A stretch of 64,000 nucleotides of DNA from Coturnix japonica (Eukaryota; Chordata; Aves; Galliformes; Phasianidae). Position numbers and translations under genes: made by a program. Shown here piece by piece: positions 37,102-49,600 of this stretch. The DNA is taken from assembly GCF_001577835.2 (NCBI RefSeq), contig NC_029529.1:11543380-11607379 (forward strand). Direction: 5' to 3'. The stretch's first letter is position 1; each line of letters opens with the position of its first letter. The notes under the pieces are model-generated. The model made no database searches, was not told where the DNA came from, and was given only the letters and a program-made list of their open reading frames with translations.

Positions 37102-39479
37102 GCAGCTCGGGGTGGGCAGCCCCCAGCTTGGGAGCAGCCCTGCTCGAGAGACACTGGAATATGTGTTTATCTCAGCCCCCTCCAGCTGCCCTGGGATGCT
37201 GAGGGCATCGCCATGCGGAGGGGGCTGCATGCTGTCTGCAGGGACAGGCACGTAGGGACGTGGGAGCACGGTGGGTGGGAACAGCCCTGTGAAAATCCTG
37301 CAGGATAGGATGGGATTTTCCCAGTTGGTGACCCTGGGGGGCTGCAGAAGGGGGCTCCGGGCTGGGGGTCCTGGGGGCCAAGGGGTCATTGCAGGTGTGG
37401 GGACACTGCAGGACACGAGGAGAGCGGTGGCACAGTGCAGTGGTGACGGCAGGGAAAGGAGGTGGATAGGCAGTGTTGAGGGTGGAAGGGGGACTGCAGA
37501 AATGGAGAGCCGTGTCCCGGCCTGAAGGGAGCCAGGGGACATGGGAGGAAGGGAGAGCAGGAGCAGGAGGAGCGAGAATGAAGGAGTGAGGCTGAGGAGG
37601 GAGCAGAGGTGGCACGGAGGGTCCCCATTAGAACCAAAGTGCTGAGCACAGGAGGGAGAAGGGAGCAGAGAGGTGGAGCAGGGAGAGGTGGGGCTGTGCC
37701 ACCGCCCACATGGGGACACCACAGGGCAACCATGGGGCTGTGGCTCCACAGTGGTTTCCTGGTGCCACCACACCAGGGCAGGGGGGGGATTTCAGACCGT
37801 TGAGGGTGGGGGAGGCAGCATCATATGTGCACTAAAGTTATAACGATACCAAATTTGTGATTTTTTTTTTTTATATATATATATATAAACTAAGCTGTAT
37901 TTGTCATGTTTGTGGCCTTCTTTAACTGAGTGCTGACAGATGGGCACTGAGCATCGTGGTGCACGGCTGAGCATCCCGCACCCTGCAGGGCTGCAAACAC
38001 CCATAGATGCACATAGATGCATTTTGCTATATCCAAATTGCTCTTCCCAGGGTCACCACCCTCCCCTGGTGTTGCTGCTGTCAGCACCGATCTCATCAGA
38101 GCCCACAGCCACAAGGCTCCATTGTGCCCAGCCCAACCTTGGAGCTCTTCTTCCCCACCACAAACCGTTCCTGATGAGCGCTGCTGGATTTGGAGCTTCA
38201 TTAAAACAGGGGCGTGCAGATAAAATGCTGGGATCTGCCTGCAAGAGAGCAGCCCGTGTGGGTGGTGCAGGACACATTATGGGTGTTGTTTGGGGCCGTG
38301 TTGGGATTGGGGGTGGGACAGAGCCCCCAGATGGGGGGTAGAATGGGAAGGAGTGGGAAATCTGGAGGAGGGAGGTGGAAAAGCAATAAATGAGCGCAGA
38401 CAAAGGGCCCCGCGCTGCCCACGCAATCCTGGCTCCTGTGACCCCAGCACATTCCTCTCGCTGAAATTATTGCATGTAATGCTCCGAGCATCCGGCGGCT
38501 TTCTGTCCAGCGGCCGAATCCCTTGTTTTTCTCCCTCTCTGTTTATTTGGTCAAATCAGATCGTTCCGCTGCAGCGGAAAAGGCTGCGACGCTGCTTTCT
38601 CTCCAACGTGGATTTTCAGTGGTGTTTTTGGTGCCCTCTGCCCCGGGTCGGGGCCGCCCACCCCTGCTTCCCTGCTGCGCCGGGCCATGGTTTCCTACAG
38701 GAGGTGCCACGGTGTCACCACCGCTGTGGGTTGGGGATGGTGATGGTGGGTCAGGTCTTGGGGATGGCACCATGGTCTTGGCATCCCCGTCCTCTCAGTG
38801 TCCCCCCCCAGTGCCCACCCTCAGCTAAAGGTGGCACCAAGCAGCGGGCAGAGCTGCAGTGAGCATTCTCCATCCAGCTCACGTTTCCTCTGCAGGGTGA
38901 AATACAAGGTGAGAGGCACCGTGATGGTGAAGATGGATGAGGGGCGGTGGCGTGGCACGGGGCTTTGTGCCAGCTGGGCACAGGATGGGGGTCTGGGGGT
39001 GATGGCTGTCCCCATTGTCACAGTGGTTGCACCAGATGGGGGGCCTGGAGACAACCCATGAGCTGACCCCCCTACACAACTCAGTGTGCCAGCACAGGGG
39101 ACCTCATGGCCACCCCAACCCAGGAGCCCTTTGGGTAAACGCTGTGGGATGGCACCTACAGTGTGTCCCCAGGGTCCCTGTCACCATCCCCATCACACAA
39201 AGAAAGCGGCCGTTTCGCGCCACTTTCTCCCCCCAGCCCTTTTCTACCCTCCCCCTTACACCCCCCTCCCACCCCCCTTGTTCCTTCCCCCTTCCCGAGC
39301 TCCAGATAAAAGCCGGGACGCGCGAATCGCGGGGCACAAAGGAACGCACAAAGGCTGCCGGCTGTGCGCGGCCCGCCCCAGCAGGGGGATGGACATGGCC
39401 CGGGGCTGTCCTGCTCCCCCCATCCCTTCTGTCCCCTGTGTCCCCACTGCACACAGCACTGTGGGACCTGGAGATGTCG

Positions 39480-39695
39480 TGGGGTCAGGGGTTGTTCTGC
39501 AGGGTTGGATGATGTCCCCAGGGTTAGGGATTGCTCTATAGGATTGGATAACATTCCTGGTACCAGGGATTACCAGGATGATGAACTCAGGGTTAGGGGA
39601 TGCCCTGAAGGACTGGATAATATTCATGGGGTCAGGGGTATCCCATTGGGTTAGGATGTTGTCCCTGGGGTCAGGAATGTCCCATAGGGTCAATA
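39480..39695. repeat. GGGTTAGGGATTGCTCTATAGG minisatellite
   Basis: Imperfect copies of a unit of about 36 bases containing GGATTGGATAATATTCCTGG. Confidence 0.75.
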
Positions 39696-41038
39696 TAATC
39701 CCCCCCCCCCCCAGGGCTGGAGGCTGCCCAGCATCAGGCAGGATGGGGCATTTTGGTTACCTGTATACAGCACCAGTGGAGGATGCCCATCCCAAACCTT
39801 GGGCTCTGCCCCACAGCCCCCCTCCAGCTTTAACTACATCAAATCCAACCCCTGGGAGCCCTGGCGATGCCGACAGCTGGTGGGAAGGAGCTTTCCCAGC
39901 ACATGGTGACAAATTCCCAGCTCTTGGAGCCGCTTTGCAGCCGCCGCAGCCTTGGGGCGGGGGGGGGGGGGAGCAACCAGGGGTGAGAGGCACTGGGGCT
40001 CCAACACTCCCCACGCAGCACCACCTGCTCAGCCCTGCACCACACCACAAAGCCCCAGCACCCCGTGTGTGGGAATGGCTTCATTCTTCACTCTCCTTCT
40101 GGCATCATCGGGGGTTCAAGCTGCACCCTGGGGCTTCCACATCCCCCCCTCCACCCCTCCCCGTGCTGCCCAAACCCCCCAGCCCTGAGCCCCTGGATCC
40201 TATTTCCTCGATTTTCTGCTCATTCTCAGCCTAATTGGCTCCACCTGCCAGCGAGCCGCAGAAAATCGGAGTGATCCCCATGTCCCATTTGGCTGCAGCT
40301 ACGCTGGGACTGTCTCACAGCACTGTTGAGGTGGGGGGGGGGGGCTGCCATTGAAGCCCATGCTATACAGTGGTGCAGCACAGGGACATGGCCATGGGTG
40401 ATTTCTCCTTGTGTATAAACAAGAGATGCTTCACCTATGCAAATATAAATAGATAACAATATTAAAAACGGCCTTTTATCCCCATGGTGTGCCCTGTTCC
40501 CAGCGCTGCTCTGGGACATGTGCTTAATGGGGGCTGAATGACACTGAGCAGTGCATAGGAGCTCAGTAATGTCACCCCATCGCAGGGACATGGGATTCCC
40601 CTTAGGATTCTGGGTCAGTCCCAGGTTCTCAGGGTCAGGGTGCTGGGATCCACCCCAGACCTGTCACCGTGGGTCGGGGGGATACAGGGAGGAAGGCAGA
40701 GGCCGTAGGACGTGCGGTGCGATGATGTGTCAGCAACTGCCTGCACAGGGCTGGGAAGCTGCCTGCCCTTTGTGCACCGCTCCCCTAATTGATGTGGTAT
40801 TGTTCCAGGGTTTGGGTTTTAATTGAGGGTGGGCACAGATCCCCCGCTGTGACCCGCAGCCTGGAATTTTCCCACAGCCTCACGGGGCCAGCAGCAGTGG
40901 GGAAGATAAGTGAGCTCCAAGTGCGGACACACAACCACGCACAGCCCTGTGCTAGCGTGCAAAGCATGCACAACCATTCCGGGAGCTGCTGCCTTCAGCA
41001 GCCCCAGCCAAAGCCTTGGAGCTGGCAGCTGAGCAGCA

Positions 41039-41045
41039 GATAAAA
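41039..41045 (+). promoter_or_regulatory. ANTKMT: TATA-like box upstream of ANTKMT
   Basis: GATAAAA 75 bases before the chosen ATG. It is a weak candidate; no other promoter signal was found. Confidence 0.3.
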
Positions 41046-41120
41046 TGCACCCAGTGGGCGCATGGCCATGCATGCAACGGAAGGGCCCGTGTGTTCATGG
41101 GGCCGCCCCTTCCGGCAGCA

Positions 41121-42725
41121 ATGGACGCGGAGGCGCTGGACGAGCTGGCGGGGCAGCTGCATGGGGAGGCCCTGGGGGCCCGTGGGCTGCTGCAGCTGGC
41201 GGCCACCACCAGCCTGGCTGCTTATGCTGTGTGGGCTGCAGTGCTCATGCCTGGCTTCCGCCGGGTGCCGCTGCGCCTGCAGGTACCCCCAAAGGCCCCC
41301 CCAATGGGAACTCATTTGTTGGGCGAACCCCCACTCCCACCCCTGCTGTTTGCCCCCAGGTGCCATATGTGCCATCCAATGCTCAGCAAGTGGCCAACGT
41401 GATGGGACTGCTGCGAGAGCGCACGGGGAAGACGGCAGATCTGGGCTCTGGGGACGGCCGACTTGTAAGGCGTGGGGGGAAAGAGGGGGGTTGGTGAGGG
41501 AGGGAACCTCATGGGCATCCCCAGTGCAGAGATCCCCAGGGCCACAGTGCTGCACCCAGTGAGCCCCCGCTGGGGCTGATGCTGGAGGGCTGCCCCCCAG
41601 GTACACTCCTATGTATACCAATACCCCATATACCCTATACACACACCCCCTGTGCCTCCTCCTATAGGCACCCACCCTGTGCTTCCCTCCATACACCAGT
41701 AAGCCCTATATACACCTTGATATGCATCTGTATCCCCATGGGAGCCCCGGTGCCCAGGACAGAAGGCAGCAGGGAGGTCACCTAACCCCAAACCCAACAG
41801 CTTCATTTCAGCCCCAGTTCTCTCACCCCCCAGGTGATTGCAGCTTACAAGCAAGGACTCCGTCCGGCTGTCGGCTATGAGCTCAACCCCTGGCTGCTGT
41901 GGCTTGCCAGGTACCGGGCTCGCAGGGCTGGATACGAGGGGAAGGTTTCCTTCCTGAAGCAGGATCTGTGGAAGGTAACAGCTGCAGGGGACAGTGGCTG
42001 TGCTGGGTGCCAGACATGGGCAGGAGCTTTGACTCGATCCTTATGGGTCCCTTCCAGCTTAGGATATTCAAGGATTCCATGGCATCTTTGCTTGCCTTAA
42101 GGCTCACAGCACTCAGCACTGTCCCTATACTTATCTTCCAAGAGCCGTTTCCTTCATTCATTCCCTTTTTCCTTCTCTTTAAAGGCAAATCTTTCTGATT
42201 GCTACAATGTGATCGTGTTCCTGGCTCCCAGTGTGGTAAGTCTACGTGCTGAGCTGCTGCTATCCTCAGCAAGCCTAGAAGGGAGTTTGTCCTTAGAAAA
42301 AGAGAGCAGGTCTGGAATATGAGCTAAGAGTCTTTACAAAATAAGGCCAAAAATAGGAGACTGGAGGTATAGAAAATCACAGAGCCAGCCCATTGTGTCC
42401 TATGGAAAGGCCACTGGACACTGCTGCTTTTTGGGCCCGCTTGGGAACCATTTTGCTATGGGACAGCAAGTGGGTCACTGCAGCACAGCGATGCTTCCCT
42501 AAGGCCACCCAGCCTCTGCTATCTCTCTCTCTCCAGAAGGATCCCCTGGCTGCCAAACTCCTGGCAGAACTCCCTGATGAGGCTCGTGTGGTGGCTGGGC
42601 GCTTCCCCTTCCCCTCCTGGACCCCAAGCAGCACCATGGGGCAGGGGCTGGAGCAAGCCTGGGCCTACGACATGAAGGAGGTGCGACGCACAGCACGGAG
42701 CAGCACAGATGGATGCACACTATGA
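41121..42725 (+). CDS. ANTKMT: Adenine nucleotide translocase lysine N-methyltransferase
   Basis: Formerly FAM173A. A SAM-dependent mitochondrial methyltransferase that methylates a lysine of the ADP/ATP carrier. Exons 41121-41282, 41360-41464, 41834-41974, 42185-42235 and 42537-42725 are all in phase and give 215 aa (human 235, with a longer tail). An N-terminal hydrophobic segment (residues about 26-44) ends in [18 protein letters not shown], typical of the family and needed for membrane association. SAM-binding motif I is DLGSGDGR; then [18 protein letters not shown] and VIVFLAPSV follow. The start at 41121 (MDAEALDE) is chosen by homology; the frame is open upstream to 41016. CCDC78 faces it tail-to-tail. 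Confidence 0.95.
42030..42092 (+). mobile_element. CR1 3' fragment in ANTKMT intron
   Basis: GATCCTTATGGGTCCCTTCC then AGGATATTC and ATTCCATGG is the plus-strand CR1 tail, decayed. It lies between exons 3 and 4. Confidence 0.8.
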
Positions 42726-42944
42726 CAGCAGCTCCTCCAGCCTGGTACAAAGGGTCAGCAATGTGGCACCATCAGAACCTCTCCCACCAGTGCTCAAGAA
42801 GTGCTTAGCTGGGCTCTTCCCCCAGGGCTTTGTCCCTGAGTGCCTTCCAGATTGATCAGCAAAGGAGAAGGAAAATCAGACTGAGTGAGCACACAGTGTA
42901 AGGGCTACACCTCCAGTGCCTCTTTTCAGTCCATAGTTTTTGAG

Positions 42945-42950
42945 AATAAA
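42945..42950 (+). terminator. ANTKMT: ANTKMT poly(A) signal
   Basis: AATAAA 220 bases after the stop. 42951-43647 holds the end of the CCDC78 3' region; no other gene is seen there. Confidence 0.75.
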
Positions 42951-43647
42951 TGTTTGTACAGCTCTTCCTCAGAGTCTTGTGCTTTGCCTTTGAGCTGCAG
43001 GGCCTGAGCAGCCCCTGCTCGCTGCCTCAGGGCTCTGCTCTAATGTCCCCTTGAGGAGGGGCAGGAAGGTGCTGGTCTGGCTCACCAGCTGTTGAAGGAT
43101 TCAGTTGGGTCCTGCTAACATTACATAGCACTCCATTTCCTACTCCTAACACAGAGAAGAAAGGTTTTCTCACCATGACAGAGCAGCTCATCTCCTTTCT
43201 GTAACCTCTTAGAGGCAAAGTCCAGCTTGAAAAACTCCTGCCCTTTTCTTTCATGAACACAGAAAAGAGCAAAAGCAGGAGCAGAGCCAGCCCTTAAACC
43301 AAGAGCACCTTGCGCCAGGTCTGACCTAGGAAAAGCATCACAGCATCCATGAGAGCAGGAACTAATCCCTGCAGTCACACAGCAAACAGCTGCCCAGGGG
43401 GTGGCCCTGTGTCCCAGTCCTACAGCAGAATGATCAGAGGACAAACACAGCACCGCTGTCTTGTTCCATTTTAGTACCATTAATTTGACACTGAGGACAC
43501 CCATATGGTTCCCTGCATTATGCATCTCTTGGCCAGGGAATGATGCTTTCCTTGGCCAGTCTCAGGACAGAAAGTCCCTTTCTTTTAAACTTTGTTTTTT
43601 TTCCCCCCCCCTATAACTGTGCTGCTTCCTGCAGTTGCAGGGCAGAG

Positions 43648-46600
43648 TTAGAGCTCACGGCTGATGGCTTTCCTGGATCTGGGCAGTGAGTGAGCATCAG
43701 CTGCCCCAGCACTGCGTGCACGTGGCTCCTCACCACCAGCGAGCTTCCTCACCCACAGCACCTCCTGCCTGTACCTGCAAGAGGGAGACAACACTGTGAT
43801 TCCCAGCATGGTCAGGGCCCAGCTGGCAGCTCACTTATGGAGGTCACCCATTTAAGTGCCTGCTTCACCCTGTGTTTGTTGCATGCTATTGAATGTGCAC
43901 AGTCAAGTATTACATGCTGGGAGTGCAGGTGCTGAGCCACATTGGTATCTCAGCCCCAACAGACAGAAAACAGGCAATCACAAACTTCTGGCAGAGAACA
44001 TGCAAAGAGGGATCCTACTGCCTCACCTTGCTAGGTGCTTCTCTATGTAATCCTGCAGCTCCAACACCTGTTCCTCTGCCACAATTGCCCGTGTCAGCAG
44101 CTGACTCCTCTCCTTCTCCAGATCCTCCTGGAGTGGCAAGGAAAGCATGGAGAAAGGAGGGAACTCCGTGAGATGAGAGTGAAGGTGCTCAGCCCCTCTC
44201 TGTCAGATGGGACCAAGAACTTTGGCTCTGGCATCACCTGGCATGAAGCTGCAGAGGCAGCCAGGAGACCAACGTGCTCAGAGAAAGAATCCTGGTGACA
44301 ATGGCCCAGCTTCCCTCCTGGGCATCAGTCATACAGACAAAGTGACTGGGACACCCCAGGACATGCAATACCCCGGTCCACCAATTCACAGTTAACTCAC
44401 CAGAGCCACCATTCTGTTTCCAGATCCCTTCCCCAGCTGTCCCACATGGCACTGTTTGTGCCAGCACCCCTTTTCTCCCCAGCATCCCTATTGCTGCCAT
44501 TGCTGCTGGACAGAAAACCCCATTTCTGCTAAACTTTCTCACATCCTCCAAGTTTCATGGCTGCTGCAGGGAAATGCTGTGGATGGAAAGAACTTCCTGC
44601 CTGCAGTACAAGTGTCCTTGCACCCAGAGGGAACCGGATTGACATAATCACATTCAAACTGGATTTCTATAGCTTGAATCAAGGTTGAGAATAGATCCAG
44701 CTTGTTTCACAGCTACCTCAATATTTGAGCTGAAACAAGAGATGGAGAGATACCAGCCAGCAGTGTACAGCTGTAAAGGTTGGTCTACTCGGTAGCACAC
44801 CCTGATACACCACAGGTCATTGAGCAGTCACTTGGTGTGCTGCTTTGGCAGAGAAGGGCCCACCTGGAGCATCGTGTCCCTGGCAACTGAGTCAATGTTA
44901 GACTTACGTTAGACAGGCTGTTCCAGAGCTTTACCTGGGTGCTGTGTGTGAACTCCTGGAGCTGCTTCCTGACCTCTGCCCAGCCCTCTTCATCCCGCTT
45001 CCTAGGAGAGAGAAGACTGTGATCTCTCACAGGCATTCAAGCAGCTCACGTACAAGTCACACTGCTCTGTTTGGGGGCTGGATGCACTCATGTCCATCAG
45101 AGCATGAAGCACAGAGCTTGGAACCTTTCCTATCCCGATGCCCCCAACCTCTTCAGGGCACACAGAACTGCCCCCATGCCCAGGCATGAGAGTCACAGCC
45201 CTTCTGCCAACCTGGGATTCCTACTGGGATGGCTGGATTTGTTCCAGGCTCACATCACCGCTCATACATCAGAGGACTCCAAGCAGAAAGAGTCATTAAC
45301 CTGACACTGCAAGACTGAACTTTATGGAAATAGAGAGCTGGGTATGATCAATGCCAAACGCTGGCGCTTTTCATGTCTGTGAGCATAGAGCTGCTCACTC
45401 GGAGCACTGAGTGCGATAGGTGAGCTGTCTGTGCAGCCCAGCCGTGGGAAAAGTTCTTCCTATTCTGTCCCAGTCTGAATAAGCAAAATACAGGTCACAT
45501 CTGATGCTCGGGGAATTTTGGTTGTATGAACTGAGGAATGCATTGTGTTGGAGCGCTGCAGCCTGCAGAGCGGCTCTGCTGCGGCTGTGCGAGTTCCCTC
45601 TGGTGGCTGCAACTCAGCCCAGGCAGATGAAAAGCATGGCTGAAGTTCCATGGGAGCAGAAGCGAAGAGAACAATAAACAGTGAAGCCACACTGATCAGG
45701 ATGAGAAACCTAGCTGTAGTTACAGCTGCAGTGATGTGGTGACACCCGGCTTCGTGTCTCTGCTGAGAGGCAACAAGGTGATGCAGAGGGTAAGAACTAC
45801 CAGCACACAGGACAGAAATGTTCTGAGGCATGTAGGGCCTCTTCCCAGCTATAAAAGCCTTAACAAGATGCATCACCACGCTCTAGTGCTTCTCTGTCTT
45901 GTTCCTGGGGTGCATCTGTCCAAATTAGCACATCTGTTCAAGGGTTAGTATAGATGACATGGCAGAGTCTGGTAAGGCTCAAGCTCTTCTCCAAGGCATT
46001 GCTCTGGAGCCCAATGGCTCAGGCACTGGCCAGCAAATCTGTGTTGGAATCCAGTTAATGAAATACCTGCCATGTTCTCCAGGCCACCACATTTTAAAAA
46101 GCACAAAAAAATCCCAGCTTGGATTTTTCTGATGCTTTGTTCTACCTCTGCATGGCTGCAGCTGGTAGAATTTCAATGGAAGAATGAAGCAGGGGGAAGA
46201 AACTGATCAAAATGAGCTAAAAAATGGCCTATCAGCAAGCCAGGGTAGTGCCAGTACTGGGACACCTGAGTGTTCCTATCCAGCTTCTGTGTTGGGAGGG
46301 AGGAGAAATGAGGCCATTCCAGGTTGGTGTTGTATCACTGGCCTTTCCCAGGTTGTGGTCCACCACCAAATCACTCAACCGTGTGCTTAACTCCAGCTTC
46401 TAAAGGGATCAGTGGGACTAAAAACATGATTAAATCAAGCATGTGCTTAAGAGCTTTCTTGGATCAAAGCCCAAATGACCAACTCATTTCACCACAGGAA
46501 ATGCTGCGCTGAGACGACAGCTGGCTTTTCTTCTCAGATGAGTTCCTATCAGCTCCATTTCTCCCCATTTATCATCGTCTCCAAGTAATGCAAAGAAAAA

Positions 46601-49600
46601 CCCCAAAACAAGAACTCCTCAATCCATACAGCGAGGAGAATTCAGAACTACAGTTATCCCAGGGGAAATAAAAAAGAGGACTTACTGGTCAGGAGACAGC
46701 TGAAAACCTGAGGTTTCTTTCAGTCTTTTCTGAAGGCAAAGGAAAAAGAGCATTTCTATAAGCACTGAACCATTGCAACACCACAGTCCTCACCCCTGTC
46801 TTCAAAGCTCCAGCAACTCCCAGTGCTCTGCCAAGGGAGTGATGTGTAGGAGAGTGTTAGGGTCTAGATCTTCCATTCTGATCATATTTAAATAAATGGA
46901 ACTCACACAACTCAAGGAAGACCTTACTGCCCAGCAGCAGGCTGCAGAGCTGACTGATGTGCTTGTGTGTATGTAGCTCCTGCTTGGACATCCCAAGTGA
47001 CAAAGTGAGCAAGCATTGCCCTTGCAATGTGCCACAGAGACACAGCAAATGCCTGAGGAGGAGAGACCTATTTTGTAGCTCTATCTATTGTTTGTGAGAG
47101 CTTCCCCAAGCCAGCAGCCCAGCAATACCTTCTGCAACTCGTGTAATTGGAGCTCCAGTTTGACTTTGTTCTCCCGCAGCCTGTTTAGCTCCTGGGTTGT
47201 GTTTGTCTGCAGCTCTGGGTCTGTGATGGCAAAGTGGAGCTCAGCAGGGCCAGAATCCATCTCACTGCTGCCCAAGGAGCGGATCTTCTCTCGCTGCACA
47301 CTGTACCAACATGGCAGAGGTGTTGGTCCCTGGTAGCTTTGGTGAAGTAATGCACTGAGGGTTGCTCTGCAGCTGCTGCAGGTACCACTGGGTGCTGCTA
47401 GCTCAGCCAGACCACCTGCCAAGGGTGAGTAGCAGAGCCCAGCAGCATGTGCAGGATTCCTGGGAGTGCTTCTGAGGGGAGCTCATCCTATGGAGCTATT
47501 TGTAGCTTTGATACTTCCCACAGCCCAAGCTGCTGAGAGCTGTGGAGCAGAGCTGAGAGCACCGCAGGAAGGGCTGGGAAGCAGGAGTTATTTGCGGTAC
47601 CTTTACATTTCCACACCACCCAACGGGGATTCAGCTTCTCACCCTGAATTTTGCACAGCAGGAACCTGTGTAATGAGCAGCTCTGGTTTGCCCAAGCACA
47701 GTGTGGTATGCAGCTGCAGACATGCTCCTCTTGGCTTGTCATGGAGACAAACGTGCCCTCCACGCCTCTGTGCACCTGGGAGCCCTGCTTGCCTTCCTTG
47801 CAGCAAGGGACCTGGGTGCTATGGGGCACCCATACTTTGTCCTCAGCAATGACCTGAAGAAACAGAGGGAGTCTAGATTTAGCCCTACCTGTATGCAATC
47901 AGCAGGTTCTCGTGCTTCTTGGCCATGTTTTTCATGCGTTTCTTGTAGCCACGTGCTGCTCCAGCCAGCTGCTCCTCCCGAGCCTTGTAGGAAGCTCTGA
48001 TGTCCTTCAGCATGTTGTCCACAAGGCGTTTCATGTCTGCATGCTCAGCTGGAGCCTTGCTAGGCCCGGTTCGGGTGCTGGGTTTGCTGTCCACGTACTC
48101 CTTTAAACACATAGAGGAGAAAATGGAGATGACAAGTAATTCCCTAAAGACAGGTAATCCATCTCCCACATGGGAGTTCCAGCACATATCCTCTAACTTT
48201 AAAGAAAAGACACTAATTTTGCTTAAATTAACTTCCTCCCCAGCCCTTCAAGGCAGAGGTGCACTGTACCAGCATCCCCATATCCCATCTATGGGGATAT
48301 CTATCACTCACACACTAGACCCATCTATGGAACATAATCAGCACCATCCCTGGTCTCGCACTCTTTCACCATTCCCCACTCCCCTTAGCTATGAGATACC
48401 CTGATACAAGTAAAGCTGTTCTTCATGGTAAACACTGCTCTGCTCAGTCTCCTGATCTATCATCCCACCACGTTCTTTGGTGCTAACCTTCTGAGACAGC
48501 AATTACTGCTGTAACATTATAATATGATGGAAAGTACAGCAATAATAACAGAATAGCACAATCCCAGGCTATAGCAAATTATAACAACCCCAAATGCAGC
48601 AGCTGTGGACACAGAAACAAAGGAAGAAAAACTGCATAACTTTGGAAGGCACCAGGCAGGTGGATGCCCTCACCTCCACTGCCAACCCTTAATGAGGGCA
48701 GGGAAGGGGTGGATCCTGGCTCCAGCCTTTCTGGTTACTTAGCTGCATTGCTTGCACCTGAGCTCCCCTGGGCTGGCCCTGCCTTCCCACCAGGTGCTCC
48801 ATCACTGGCTCAGGCCGTGACTTAGCATTTCCACTACAACTGCCAATAACTATAGGGGTAAAAAAAGATTTATTCCTAGTCTCTGCTGAATGCAAGCAGG
48901 TTTCTGTGCCTGAACCTGTCTGAAATGCCTGCTCTGTGTGCTGGGTCTCACCCTGCTCTGTGGGCCTTATTCTGCCAAAGGCTCTTGTTCCCAGAGCAGG
49001 TCCCAGGCACTTGCTTTACATGGCTCTGTGCCGACCACGGGGCTGGCAGAGCTTCCGCTGCGGACAGCAGCAGGGGCACCATGGAGGCAGCAAAGCGAGG
49101 CGGCAACAAAGCAGCAGTGGCATCGCCTGGGCTGCCGAGGGGAGTTGTCAGGGCAATGGGGACTGGAAGCCAACTGGAAGGCAGCCACAGTAAATAAGAG
49201 GATCTTTCAATCCAAGTAATCTGACCGAGAAAGAAAGTCCCAGCAGAAACTTGCTTATGGTTCAATGTAGCCGTACAGGAAATCTGCGCCAGGAGGGGGC
49301 TGGCACCTCCTCCCCAGGCCATGCCAAGGACTCAGCCAAGCATCCCAGCATGGGGTGGAGAGATCTTCCAGCCTCAAGCACAGCTCCCAGCACCTCCCTG
49401 AGCCCAGTGAGGAGGGGAACAGCAGCAGATGAAGCCTCCTTCAGGCCTGGGGGTACCCACCGCCACGTCCCTGATGTACTGCGTGAGCCGGCAGCGATAC
49501 TCCTCGCTCAGCTCCTTAAGCCGCAGCTGCAGCCGGGAGTTCTCAGCCTCCACCTCCTGGAGTTGGCTCTGAGAGGCCAGCAGCACCTAAGCACAGTGAA

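Larger units (their letters stand above)
37102..41120. other. METRN 3' UTR and METRN-ANTKMT intergenic DNA
   Basis: No coding exon is supported. Contents: probable METRN 3' UTR, an (AT)n tract at 37872-37888, an AATAAA at about 38385, an AT-rich island at 38430-38600, a CpG-rich patch with a TATA-like box near 39305, a minisatellite at 39480-39690, and an enhancer-like island with an inverted repeat at 40200-40270. Confidence 0.5.
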
